Origin: Myxococcales bacterium
GTDB taxonomy: Bacteria; Myxococcota_A; Polyangia; Polyangiales; Polyangiaceae
Length of the DNA stretch: 64,000 bases
Assembly: GCA_016720545.1 (NCBI GenBank)
Contig: JADKKK010000035.1
Coordinates: 248,001-312,000, forward strand
Reading direction: 5' to 3'
Shown here: piece by piece, positions 17,311 through 25,188 of the stretch
Layout of the letters: every line of letters starts with the position of its first letter
Position numbering within the stretch: position 1 is the stretch's first letter
The notes under the pieces: generated by a model
What the model saw: only the letters and a program-made list of their open reading frames with translations
What the model was told of the DNA's origin: nothing
Databases searched by the model: none
Position numbers and translations under genes: made by a program

Positions 17311-18246
17311 TCAGCAGGAGCGGACGAGCACGAACGCTTGGGTCTGCGCCACGTCGAGCTCGGGGCTCAGCTGGCGAGCCGACTCGCCCTCGCGCGCCGC
17401 CCCCACGAGGCGGATCTCGCTCTGGAAGGACGTGGAGATGTGGTGCGTGTCGAGCGGGAAGGAGGGGAGGTCGCTCTCGGTGCCGGGGTCGTCGAAGGCG
17501 AGCTCCGAGACGTTGGCGGGGGCGAGGGCGCGCGGCGGGCTGATAGGGATCGGGCGAATCGCAGGCGCGGCGGGCGGCAACATGGTGCGCGAGCGGGCCG
17601 CGAGGAGCTCGGGCGCTTCGGTCACCGGAGAGAGGCGCGAGAGCTCCTGCGTGCGGTCCGGATCGGCGCCGCGGGGGAGCGGATCGACCAGCGTGACCGG
17701 GGCCCTGCGGGGGGCGCGGGCGGCGGTGCGCTCGGTCTCGCCCATCACCAGGGTCTCGGAGGCCCGGTCGGCGGGGACGGCCGGCGCGCTCTCGGTAGGC
17801 GTGATCTCGACGAGCCGCCGGCTCGAGAGGGCGGCGAGGGCCCCGCGGGAGGCGGCGGCCCCGCTGGAGGCGGCGGGCACGCGGCGGCTCGACCGGAGGC
17901 CCCGGTACTCGCCGGAGAGCATCTCCTCGTAGGTGTAGAACGGCTCAGGGGGAGCGCCGAAGTGCACGCTGGCTTCCTCGGCCGCGCTCTCGCGGGCGGC
18001 CCGCTCGTCGCCGGCCCGGTCGACGCGGCGCGCCACCAGCACCGCGACCACGCAGCCGACCGCGAACACGAGCAGGCCGGTCACCACGGCGCCCTCGACG
18101 GGCGAGAGCACGCCGACCAGGCTGCGCACCGAGAGGCTCGCGCGCACGCCCAGGTCGGTCTCGGCCGCGCCCGCCGGCGTCGGCGCACACACGGCCAGCG
18201 CGGCGAGAATAGGAGCGAAGGCGGCGGGAAGCTTCGAGGTGTTCAT
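17311..18246 (-). CDS. single-pass membrane protein, unknown function
   Basis: 311 residues from ATG 18246. A cleavable-looking signal (KLPAAFAPILAALAVCAPTP, then AGAAETD) is followed by a short segment, a strong transmembrane helix near residue 55-75 (GAVVTGLLVFAVGCVVAVLV) and 'ARRVDR' as stop-transfer. The remaining ~230 residues are cytoplasmic, low-complexity and rich in Arg, Pro, Ser and Glu, with several Thr in TLVM/TLVD contexts that could be phosphorylation sites. No domain is recognised. The frame extends upstream to 18327 without a better start. It is divergent from serA across 170 bp. Confidence 0.6.
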   Translation of the reverse strand: MNTSKLPAAFAPILAALAVCAPTPAGAAETDLGVRASLSVRSLVGVLSPVEGAVVTGLLVFAVGCVVAVLVARRVDRAGDERAARESAAEEASVHFGAPPEPFYTYEEMLSGEYRGLRSSRRVPAASSGAAASRGALAALSSRRLVEITPTESAPAVPADRASETLVMGETERTAARAPRRAPVTLVDPLPRGADPDRTQELSRLSPVTEAPELLAARSRTMLPPAAPAIRPIPISPPRALAPANVSELAFDDPGTESDLPSFPLDTHHISTSFQSEIRLVGAAREGESARQLSPELDVAQTQAFVLVRSC

Positions 18247-18416
18247 GGCTTCAGTGGGTTCTACGCGGCCGGCGCGCAGACCTTCCCCTTCTGCGGCGAA
18301 TTTCTGGGGGCCCGCCCTCATGGACATAAGTCATTGAAACTACGTACTCTTTCGCGGCGCGGCGCGGCGCACGAGGCGACGACACCAGGGCGCAGTGGCG
18401 GTCAAGGACTGCTAGG

Positions 18417-19652
18417 ATGCGTGGCGCCATGATCACCCCGCCCATCCAGACGCCGCTCCGTGTCCTGCTCCTCGAGAGCATCCACCCGAGCTCGCACGAG
18501 GTGTTCCGCAGCGAGGCCATCACCGTGGAGACGGTCGCGACGGCGCTGAAAGAGGAAGAGCTCATCGAGCGGCTCCGCGGCGTCCAGCTCCTGGGCATTC
18601 GCTCGAAGACCCGCATCACGCCCCGCGTGATCGAGGCGGCCACCGACCTCATCGGCGTGGGGGCGTTCTGCATCGGCACGAACCAGATCGCCCTCGCGAG
18701 CGCCGAGCGCGCCGGCGTCCCCGTCTTCAACGCGCCGTTCAGCAACACCCGCAGCGTGGCCGAGCTCGTGATCTCCGAGGTCATCGCGCTCGCCCGGCAG
18801 CTCTTCGATCGCTCCCGCGAGGTGCACGAGGGCAAGTGGCGCAAGGTCGCCACGAGCTGCTACGAGGTGCGCGGCAAGACCCTCGGCATCGTCGGCTACG
18901 GGCACATCGGCTCGCAGGTGGGCGTCCTCGCCGAGGCGCTGGGCATGCGGGTCGTCAGCTACGACGTGCGCTCCACGCTCCCGATGGGCAACAACAAGTC
19001 GGTGGACACGCTGGAGAACCTGCTCCGCGTCGCCGACTTCGTGACGCTGCACGTGCCCGAGACCCCGCAGACCCAGAACCTCATCGGGCCGAACGAGCTC
19101 GCGCTCATGAAGAAGGGCTCCTACCTGCTGAACCTGAGCCGCGGCACCGTGGTCGACATCCCCGCGCTCGCCGACGCCCTCGCGCGCAAGCACCTCGCCG
19201 GCGCCGCGGTCGACGTGTACCCCGAGGAGCCCGAGTCGAACGTCGACGACTTCGGGAGCCTGCTCCGTGGGCTCTCGAACGTGATCCTCACGCCGCACGT
19301 GGGCGGCTCGACGGAGGAGGCCCAGGAGGCCATCGGCCGCGAGGTGGGCGTCGCCCTCGCGCGGTTCGCTCGCCACGGCTCCACCGTCGGCGCCGTGAAC
19401 TTCCCCGCCGTCGAGGTCGCCCCCTTGCGCGACGGTCACCGCGTCCTCAACGTCCACCGCAACGTGCCCGGCGTGCTCCGCGACATCAACAAGATCGTCT
19501 CCGACCTCGACGCGAACATCCGCGCGCAGGTGCTCGCCACCGACAACGACGTCGGCTATCTCGTGATGGACCTCGACGACAAGATCGCCCACGAGGTCAA
19601 CAAGGACATCGCGGCGCTCCCCACGAGCATCAAGACCCGCATCCTGTTCTGA
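18417..19652 (+). CDS. serA: D-3-phosphoglycerate dehydrogenase
   Basis: 411 residues, the length of the E. coli enzyme (410). It catalyses the first step of serine biosynthesis, 3-phosphoglycerate to 3-phosphohydroxypyruvate, using NAD. Features are the N-terminal 'LLGIRSKTRITPRVIEAA', the Rossmann dinucleotide motif LGIVGYGHIGSQ, the catalytic Arg (LLNLSRGTVVD), Glu (VDVYPEEPE) and His (ILTPHVGGSTEEAQ), and a C-terminal ACT domain (RVLNVHRNVPGVLRDINKIV), which usually binds serine for feedback inhibition. ATG 18429 is an alternative start. An AAGGA lies 8 nt before ATG 18417. Confidence 0.96.
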   Translation: MRGAMITPPIQTPLRVLLLESIHPSSHEVFRSEAITVETVATALKEEELIERLRGVQLLGIRSKTRITPRVIEAATDLIGVGAFCIGTNQIALASAERAGVPVFNAPFSNTRSVAELVISEVIALARQLFDRSREVHEGKWRKVATSCYEVRGKTLGIVGYGHIGSQVGVLAEALGMRVVSYDVRSTLPMGNNKSVDTLENLLRVADFVTLHVPETPQTQNLIGPNELALMKKGSYLLNLSRGTVVDIPALADALARKHLAGAAVDVYPEEPESNVDDFGSLLRGLSNVILTPHVGGSTEEAQEAIGREVGVALARFARHGSTVGAVNFPAVEVAPLRDGHRVLNVHRNVPGVLRDINKIVSDLDANIRAQVLATDNDVGYLVMDLDDKIAHEVNKDIAALPTSIKTRILF

Positions 19653-19678
19653 GTGGGCGAGCGTGATCTGGGGCCCCT

Positions 19679-20072
19679 CTAGCACTACTGCGAGAGGTTC
19701 CCTCTCGCTACGCAGTTCGCTGCGCGAACGGCAGTCGTGCTAGCCCTGTCCCGTAGGGGGCGCGGCGCCCCCTCTCGGCCACAAAGCTGGCCGATTCACC
19801 CCTCCGGCTTGTCCGCTCCCGCGGCCAACTACCACCCCTGCGAGAATGAAGTCTCGCAGGTGTGCTAGTAAGAAAAGCCCTCGCAAGCACGCGTACTTTC
19901 ATGCACCCGAGGTCGGCTCCGCCGGTGGAGACTAGCTATAGCTAAGGGCTCCGCCCGTGGGGCGGAGGACGGAGTCCTCCGATGACAAAGGAAGAATCAC
20001 CGGGCTTGCTCGAAGAGCATGCTCGGTGATTTGGAACTTCAATCCTGCGCGCACCCAAGCGTGCACGCAGGA
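19679..20072. repeat. intergenic cluster of inverted repeats (non-coding)
   Basis: The 441 bp between serA and the next gene hold no convincing ORF but at least seven potential hairpins. (1) Arms 19679-19691/19731-19743, 12 of 13 paired, enclosing 19690-19697/19701-19708 and 19716-19720/19724-19728. (2) 19756-19763/19765-19772. (3) 19776-19781/19788-19793. (4) 19829-19845/19852-19868, 15 of 17 paired with a 6-nt loop. (5) 19949-19956/19960-19967, perfect with a 3-nt loop, overlapping 19964-19970/19974-19980. (6) 19995-20011/20015-20031, 15 Watson-Crick pairs, one G-T and one mismatch. (7) 20043-20054/20061-20072, 11 of 12 plus a wobble. There is also a 12-bp palindrome at 19933-19944. Elements 1 and 4 share CTAGCAC-type ends. 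None is followed by a clear U-tract. Confidence 0.75.
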
Positions 20073-20093
20073 CCGGCGCAAGCGTGGCGCGCG

Positions 20094-21272
20094 TCAGCGA
20101 GGAATCGAGAAGAGGCCTGTCGCCTCGCCCCAGTAGACGCGACCGCTGCTCACGTCGATCGCGAGGGCCAGCGCGCTCGTCTCCACGACGAGCTGGATCG
20201 GCCCCGTGAGCGCGGCGCGGGCGATGTAGAACTTCCCCGCGACGGTGATGGGGAAATAGGCCTCGGTGTCCGACACTCCGACCTGGCCGCAGGCGTTCCG
20301 GGCGAGCGTGCGGGTGCGTCCCGTCGACGTGGCGAAGCTCACGGTCCCCCCGGTGCAAGTGGCCATGACGGTGCCCGCGGCGTTCGACGCGACCTCGGTG
20401 CGTGTTGGTGCGGGGCCGCCGCTCGTCACGGTGGCGCCGCCGCCGATGGAGTAGTCCGGAAGGAAGACCGCGAGCTTGCCGAGTGAGTTGAGCATCGCGA
20501 GCGATCCGTCGGTCCGCGTGGCGGTCCCGACAGGCACGGCTCCCATGTCTGGAACGGGGAATGGCACTCGCTCGACGGGCGACGGTCCCGGGACGAATTG
20601 ACTGAGATCGATGCTCTGGAGGGCGTACGCCCCGACGCCCTTCCTCATGACGAAGTGGACGCGGTTGCCCGACTGCGAGAGGCCCGACATCGAGGGCACG
20701 GGGATCGTCACGTTGCCCCCGGGGCGGGAGCAGGTCACGAACCCGTCGTCGTGTCCGGCGGCCGTCGTCCCCGGGCTTCCCCAGCAGAACTGCTCACCGG
20801 TCGCCGTCACATAGTCGAGATTCGCGACGCCGCCGACGAGCAGAATGGGGGCGACCGGCGCTACCGGCAAGGCATAGAGCTCACCGTCCGCCGCGTCGAG
20901 CGCGCTCCCCGCCGTGGCCCAGAGCACACCTCGCGATCCGGCGTTGGCGGCGATGCGCACCGGACGCGCCGACGGCCCAACGAGCGTCCCCACGGCACCC
21001 GCGGGCGGCGGCAGGATGACGTCGGGGGGCGAGGCATCCGCGGCGTCCGGCGTCGATGCGTCCCCGGCGTCCACCGGCGGCGCCGGCGAATCGGGCCGAG
21101 CGTCCACCTGCGCGTCCACTTGCGCGTCCACCTGCGCGTCCACCTGCGCGTCCACCTGCGCGTCCGGAGCACCCGCGTCTGGCGGCGGCGTCGTCGCGAC
21201 GCTGCAAGCGGTCGCCGCGGCAACAAAGGTGACGAAAAGCGATAGAAACCGGAGGTGTTGGGGAGCCTTCAT
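20094..21272 (-). CDS. lipoprotein with DAQV repeats and propeller-like domain
   Basis: 392 residues. Signal and lipobox (FVAAATACSV, Cys near residue 23), then a linker with five DAQV repeats. The remaining ~300 residues look like a beta-propeller of the kind found in myxobacterial secreted proteins: repeated strands with 'GVLWATAGSALDAADGELYA', 'GVANLDYVTATGEQFCW', 'LAIDVSSGRVYWGEATGLF'. The last matches the pattern of blades that report a value and its display. Likely anchored in the outer membrane; ligand unknown. Divergent from the next gene across ~100 bp. Confidence 0.7.
   Translation of the reverse strand: MKAPQHLRFLSLFVTFVAAATACSVATTPPPDAGAPDAQVDAQVDAQVDAQVDAQVDARPDSPAPPVDAGDASTPDAADASPPDVILPPPAGAVGTLVGPSARPVRIAANAGSRGVLWATAGSALDAADGELYALPVAPVAPILLVGGVANLDYVTATGEQFCWGSPGTTAAGHDDGFVTCSRPGGNVTIPVPSMSGLSQSGNRVHFVMRKGVGAYALQSIDLSQFVPGPSPVERVPFPVPDMGAVPVGTATRTDGSLAMLNSLGKLAVFLPDYSIGGGATVTSGGPAPTRTEVASNAAGTVMATCTGGTVSFATSTGRTRTLARNACGQVGVSDTEAYFPITVAGKFYIARAALTGPIQLVVETSALALAIDVSSGRVYWGEATGLFSIPR
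21100..21159 (-). repeat. 12-bp tandem repeat, five copies
   Basis: Five consecutive 12-bp units (GCGTCCACCTGC on the plus strand, one with a C to T change) encode DAQV repeats in the lipoprotein linker. Copy-number change would keep the frame. Confidence 0.9.
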
Positions 21273-21378
21273 TCGTCCACGATACAGTGCGCTCGAGCCT
21301 CGTCACTTCCCATTCCGCGGGCGCGGGATCCTCGTTCTTTGGGAAGCGGACGCCTGGCGCGCTGCGTACCATGAGGGG

Positions 21379-22567
21379 ATGCGGAGCGCTCGTCGCGAGG
21401 TCCTCGTGTGGTTGCTGCCCATCCTTGCGGCCGCGTGCGGCGGCGCGGCGCTCGAGCCGAGCCCCTCCCCTCCTGGCTCGTCGTCGGCACGACCCGACGT
21501 GCCCCCCGGCGACGACGCGACGACCAAGGACGCGGATCCCACGCCGCCGACCGCTGACGCGACGACCCCCGACGCCCGCGCCGACGCCGCCGAGGGCGGG
21601 GAGAGAGACGCGGAGGCCGACGCGAGCCCCCCGGGGGACGCCGACGCAGGGGCCGCGTCCGACGCCGGGCCCCCCACATACGTGTCGGGCCAGTCGTACT
21701 TCGACACGAGCGGCAACCAGTGGCTCGAGTACGTCGCCGGCGACCTCCCCATCGTCCTCAGCGTGCCACACGACGGCACGCTCGAGCCGGCGTCCGTCGT
21801 CGACCGCGCGGCGAACCCCGCGTGCTCCCACCATCACGACCGTGCGCGACACGAACGCCGCCACGCTGGGCCGCCTGATGCAGGCCGCGTTCGTCGCGCG
21901 CTACGGCGGACGCCCGCACCTCGTGGTCGCGAACATCTCGCGCAAGAAGGTCGACCTGAACCGCGAGATCGACGAGGCGACCTGCGGCGAGCCTCGCATG
22001 CAAAAAGTGTGGGCCGAGATGCACGGGTTCATCGAGGCCGCCGTCGCCGCCGAGGTCGCGCGCTTCAGCCATGTATTCTACATGGACATCCACGCACACG
22101 GCCACGCGAACGAGCGAATGGAGCTTGGCTATCTCTTCAGCGCCAGCGCGCTGCGAAGCTTCGCGACGAACCCCGGGTTCACCAGCGCGACGACCCCCTC
22201 CTTCGCCAACCTGCCCAGGTACCGCGATGGCCTCGTCTCCACGCGCGAGCTGCTCACCGGCGCGAGCGCGTTCGGCGCGCGGCTCGGCGAGCGGGGCCTC
22301 CCCTCCGTGCCCAGCCCGGCGGACCCGGCGCCTCTCCTGGGGGAATCCTACTTCAACGGCGGTTACAACACCGAGCGCTACACGAGCGCGGCGCACCCCG
22401 CGACGTTCGGCTGGCAGGTCGAGACCAACCCCGCGTCACGCGCCAGCGCCGCGCAGCGGTCCGCGACGGCCACCGCGCTCGCCGACGGGGTGGTCGCGTT
22501 TCTGTTCGAGCACCACGGCACGTTCACCGGCGCGTCCACTTGGCGCGTCCCGCCGCCCCTCCCGTGA
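21379..22567 (+). pseudogene. N-formylglutamate-amidohydrolase-like lipoprotein, frameshifted
   Basis: Frame 1 from ATG 21379 (GAGGGG just upstream) encodes a lipoprotein signal (LPILAAACGGA), an Asp/Ala linker and 'YVAGDLPIVLSVPHDGTLEP', the N-formylglutamate amidohydrolase-type start with the metal-binding PHxG region. Near 21827-21830 (tgctcccacc) coding quality moves to the next frame: TTVRDTNAATLGRLMQAAF, VDLNREIDEATCG, FYMDIHAHGHA and FLFEHHGTFTG continue the domain to 22567. Removing one C from the CCC run would restore a protein of ~396 residues. Either a real single-base mutation or a sequencing/assembly error. If intact it would be an exported zinc amidohydrolase. Confidence 0.7.
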
Positions 22568-22605
22568 AAGCGCCGGCCGCGCGAATCCGCGCGAGCGAAG
22601 GGGCG

Positions 22606-24099
22606 TCAGTCGAGGAGCGGAATCCCGTCGAGCCCGACGCTCGTCCCCAACTTGTGAGACGGGGGCGGCAAGAGCGGGACCGCCGTCCCTGAGACCGCCG
22701 CGCGCCAGTACGCCGCCTCGTCGGAGAGAGGCGGCGCCGACGGAATCATTCCCCGAAAGGGTTGACCGTACTTGTCGGCGGCTCTCGCGAGGTCCGTGAG
22801 CTGGTGACCGAGCGCGGCGGGCAACGGTCTCGGCATCGCCCGCGCGAGCACAGCGGTCAGGGCCGCGGCACAGTCGTAGATCGCCACCACCTGCTCTCTG
22901 GTGCGATCGCCCGGCTCGGCGAGCCACCCTGAGAGAACCTTCGCGAGCTCCGTCACCACGACGGCGGGCTCGAGGGTAGAGAACAGGGCAAAGACGCGCC
23001 AAGCTTCGTTCGCGATGGCGACCGGAAAGCCCTCGCAACGGCTGTGACAATTCCCCCGTTCGCCCCAGATACTCCCGAACATGTCTTGTGCGGCCGCAGC
23101 CGACACCTGCGAAAGGGCGGCGAGAAACGCGCCGGGGTTCTGGCGCGCCAGCTCGTATCCGTCGTGCGGCCCCACGAGCTCGGTGGCCTCGCGGCGCGGG
23201 AGGTAGATTTCCTCGCCCATGTCCGTGCGGACGCGCAGGAAGAACGTGGGGTCCTTGCCATACGGGTGCATGCTCAAGGTCGTTCCCCGAACCTGCACGA
23301 AATAGCGCTTGTCGTGGAAGGTGATGCGCCCGATCCCCGTGGGTCGCGGGCGCTCGGGGAGCGGCAGAGGCCTCTGGAACAGTCGCGGATTGCCCTCTTC
23401 GTTCAACGCGATGATTTCGTCGAGTGTGAACGTGCGTGGCTCCTCTCCGGCACCGTGCCCCCCAAACAGGTCGGGGTACACGTCTCGAGCCCGCAGGTGA
23501 CGGTTCACGAACGAGTTCATCGCCGCCCGCGCGACAGGGCTGCCATAGGTCCGGAGGACCACATCCATGTATTCGGCGAAGGACAGAATGCCCGTGTTGT
23601 CGAGATCGGCCCCGTGGTCCTCACTCACCACGACGTTGAGATCGGTGGTTGGCAGGAACACGGCGACGTTGACCGTCATCTCGTCGGACTCGAAGAAGTC
23701 GAACGGCAACATGCCCCCCTCCCGACCGTTGGAAAGCCGGAGGCCGTGCCCTTCGTAGGGCCCGTCGAGGAGGTCCATCGCACAAGACCAATGGGCAGGC
23801 CCCTTCCGCATCTCGGTGATGGAGGGAATACGAACGCTGCCTCCGTAGCCCAGCTCACTCGGCTCGCGCATCCCGCTCGGGTCGCGCACGACCCAAGACA
23901 GCGTGAGGTGGGTCGTCCACTCGAAGAAGGTGCGCACGTCGTCGGGGACGGGACGGCCAAGCAGGCCCTCGAGCCGCGCGATCTGGGGATCCGTCGGCGT
24001 CGCGGCCTCCGCGGCGAGCACGTGCACGTCGGGATGCGCCCGCAGGTCTCGCACGAGCCCTCGCCACCTGCGCTCGTACTCCGCGACGGTGCTCAGCAT
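22606..24099 (-). CDS. SMI1/KNR4 (SUKH-like) domain protein
   Basis: 497 residues, cytoplasmic, with no signal. The first ~200 residues fit the SMI1/KNR4 fold: IARLEGLLGRPVPDDVRTFF, then LPFDFFESDEM and 'GILSFAEYMDVVLR', with an acidic surface. The middle part (~250-330: GRITFHDKRYFVQVRG, then YLPRREATELVGPHDGYEL) and the helical C-terminus are not recognised. SUKH proteins are often immunity proteins against contact-dependent toxins or general adaptor proteins. No toxin gene is adjacent, so the role is open. It converges with the frameshifted amidohydrolase gene. Confidence 0.65.
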   Translation of the reverse strand: MLSTVAEYERRWRGLVRDLRAHPDVHVLAAEAATPTDPQIARLEGLLGRPVPDDVRTFFEWTTHLTLSWVVRDPSGMREPSELGYGGSVRIPSITEMRKGPAHWSCAMDLLDGPYEGHGLRLSNGREGGMLPFDFFESDEMTVNVAVFLPTTDLNVVVSEDHGADLDNTGILSFAEYMDVVLRTYGSPVARAAMNSFVNRHLRARDVYPDLFGGHGAGEEPRTFTLDEIIALNEEGNPRLFQRPLPLPERPRPTGIGRITFHDKRYFVQVRGTTLSMHPYGKDPTFFLRVRTDMGEEIYLPRREATELVGPHDGYELARQNPGAFLAALSQVSAAAAQDMFGSIWGERGNCHSRCEGFPVAIANEAWRVFALFSTLEPAVVVTELAKVLSGWLAEPGDRTREQVVAIYDCAAALTAVLARAMPRPLPAALGHQLTDLARAADKYGQPFRGMIPSAPPLSDEAAYWRAAVSGTAVPLLPPPSHKLGTSVGLDGIPLLD

Positions 24100-24132
24100 C
24101 CCTGACTTGTACCAGGTGACGCGCGCCGCGGC

Positions 24133-25029
24133 TCACGCGCGCAGCAGGCCGTCCACGATTCGCTCGCTCTCGGTCCACAGCCGCTCCGCCAGCGCTTCGT
24201 CTTGCGCGTACGCCGACGGCGCCTTGACCTTGCAGTCGGCGTAGTAGGCGCCCGTGATCCCTGCGAGGGAGGGGTGCGCCGCGAGCAGCGTCTGGGTCGC
24301 CGCGCCCTGCGGCACGGTCTTCATCATCTTCGCGTCGATGCTGTCGAACACGGCCTCGCCGATGTGCCGCGTCAGGTTCGTCTTGATGACGCCTGGATGA
24401 AGAGCGTTGGCGGTCTGGCCCGAGGGCAATCGCTTGGCGAGCGCGCGCGCGAAGAGAATGTTCGCGAGCTTCGACTGCCCGTAGGCCTTCCACGGGAGGT
24501 AGGCGTTGGCGAGCGTGAGGTCGTCGAAGGCGATGCCCCCGTCGGGCGGGTTCATGTGCGCGCCGCTCGAGACGACGACGACGCGTCCCCCCTCGGCGAG
24601 CGCGGGCAGCGCGCGCGTGACGAGCGTGAAGTGCCCCAGGTGGTTCGTGAGGAACTGCAGCTCGTGGCCGTGCTTCAGCTCGCGCTCAGGCAACGCCATG
24701 ATGCCCGCGTTGCACACGAGGGCGTCGATCTTCCGCCCCCCGGCCACGAGCGCCCGCGCGGCCGCGGCGGCCGAGCGAGGCTCCGACAGCTCGCAGGCCA
24801 GCGGCGTCCCTTCGATACCGAGTGTGCGAAAGGCCTCGAGCGCCTTCTCTTCGGTCCGGGCGGTCCCGATGATGTGCGCGCCACGGAGCGCGAGCACGCG
24901 GGCGGTCTCCATGCCGATGCCCGAGTTGCAGCCCGTGACGACCACGGTCTTGCCGGCCAGAGAGAGGCCCTCCGTCACCTCCTCCGCGGTCGAAGAGAAG
25001 CCGAAGGGGGTCGCGTTCGTCGTCGTCAT
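24133..25029 (-). CDS. SDR oxidoreductase, retinol-dehydrogenase/WW-oxidoreductase-like
   Basis: 298 residues. N-terminal cofactor motif TGCNSGIG, then 'LVCNAGIMALP', 'NHLGHFTLV', catalytic Ser (VVVVSSGAHM) and Tyr-Lys (AYGQSKLANILFA). The substitution of the usual NNAG by CNAG and the HLGHF segment are typical of the retinol-dehydrogenase-like SDR group. After the catalytic Lys, 'ALHPGVIKTNLTRH' continues the family pattern. The substrate is unknown. It follows the SMI1 gene on the same strand, 33 nt upstream of it in transcription order. Confidence 0.88.
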   Translation of the reverse strand: MTTTNATPFGFSSTAEEVTEGLSLAGKTVVVTGCNSGIGMETARVLALRGAHIIGTARTEEKALEAFRTLGIEGTPLACELSEPRSAAAAARALVAGGRKIDALVCNAGIMALPERELKHGHELQFLTNHLGHFTLVTRALPALAEGGRVVVVSSGAHMNPPDGGIAFDDLTLANAYLPWKAYGQSKLANILFARALAKRLPSGQTANALHPGVIKTNLTRHIGEAVFDSIDAKMMKTVPQGAATQTLLAAHPSLAGITGAYYADCKVKAPSAYAQDEALAERLWTESERIVDGLLRA

Positions 25030-25188
25030 GGGGACTCCAGCGGGCTCATGCCAAGGGGGTGGGATTCGGTGCGCGGGAGACTCCGCGCCATGACCTGCGC
25101 GCCGAGGGCTACTTCGGCTTGGTCGCCAAGTCGAGCTTGTAGGTGCCCGCCGTGGCCCGACCCCACCGCTTGGCGCCCCTCCAGCAAG

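Noticed and set aside
21100..21159. Evenly spaced tandem repeat suggestive of a CRISPR array
   Set aside because: Repeats are 12 bp with no unique spacers and encode DAQV in frame; no cas gene is present.
25109..25188. Protein-like tail (RATAGTYKLDLATKPK) after the FGE-type lipoprotein on the minus strand
   Set aside because: Only ~25 residues and no start; possibly a relic, but too short to support.
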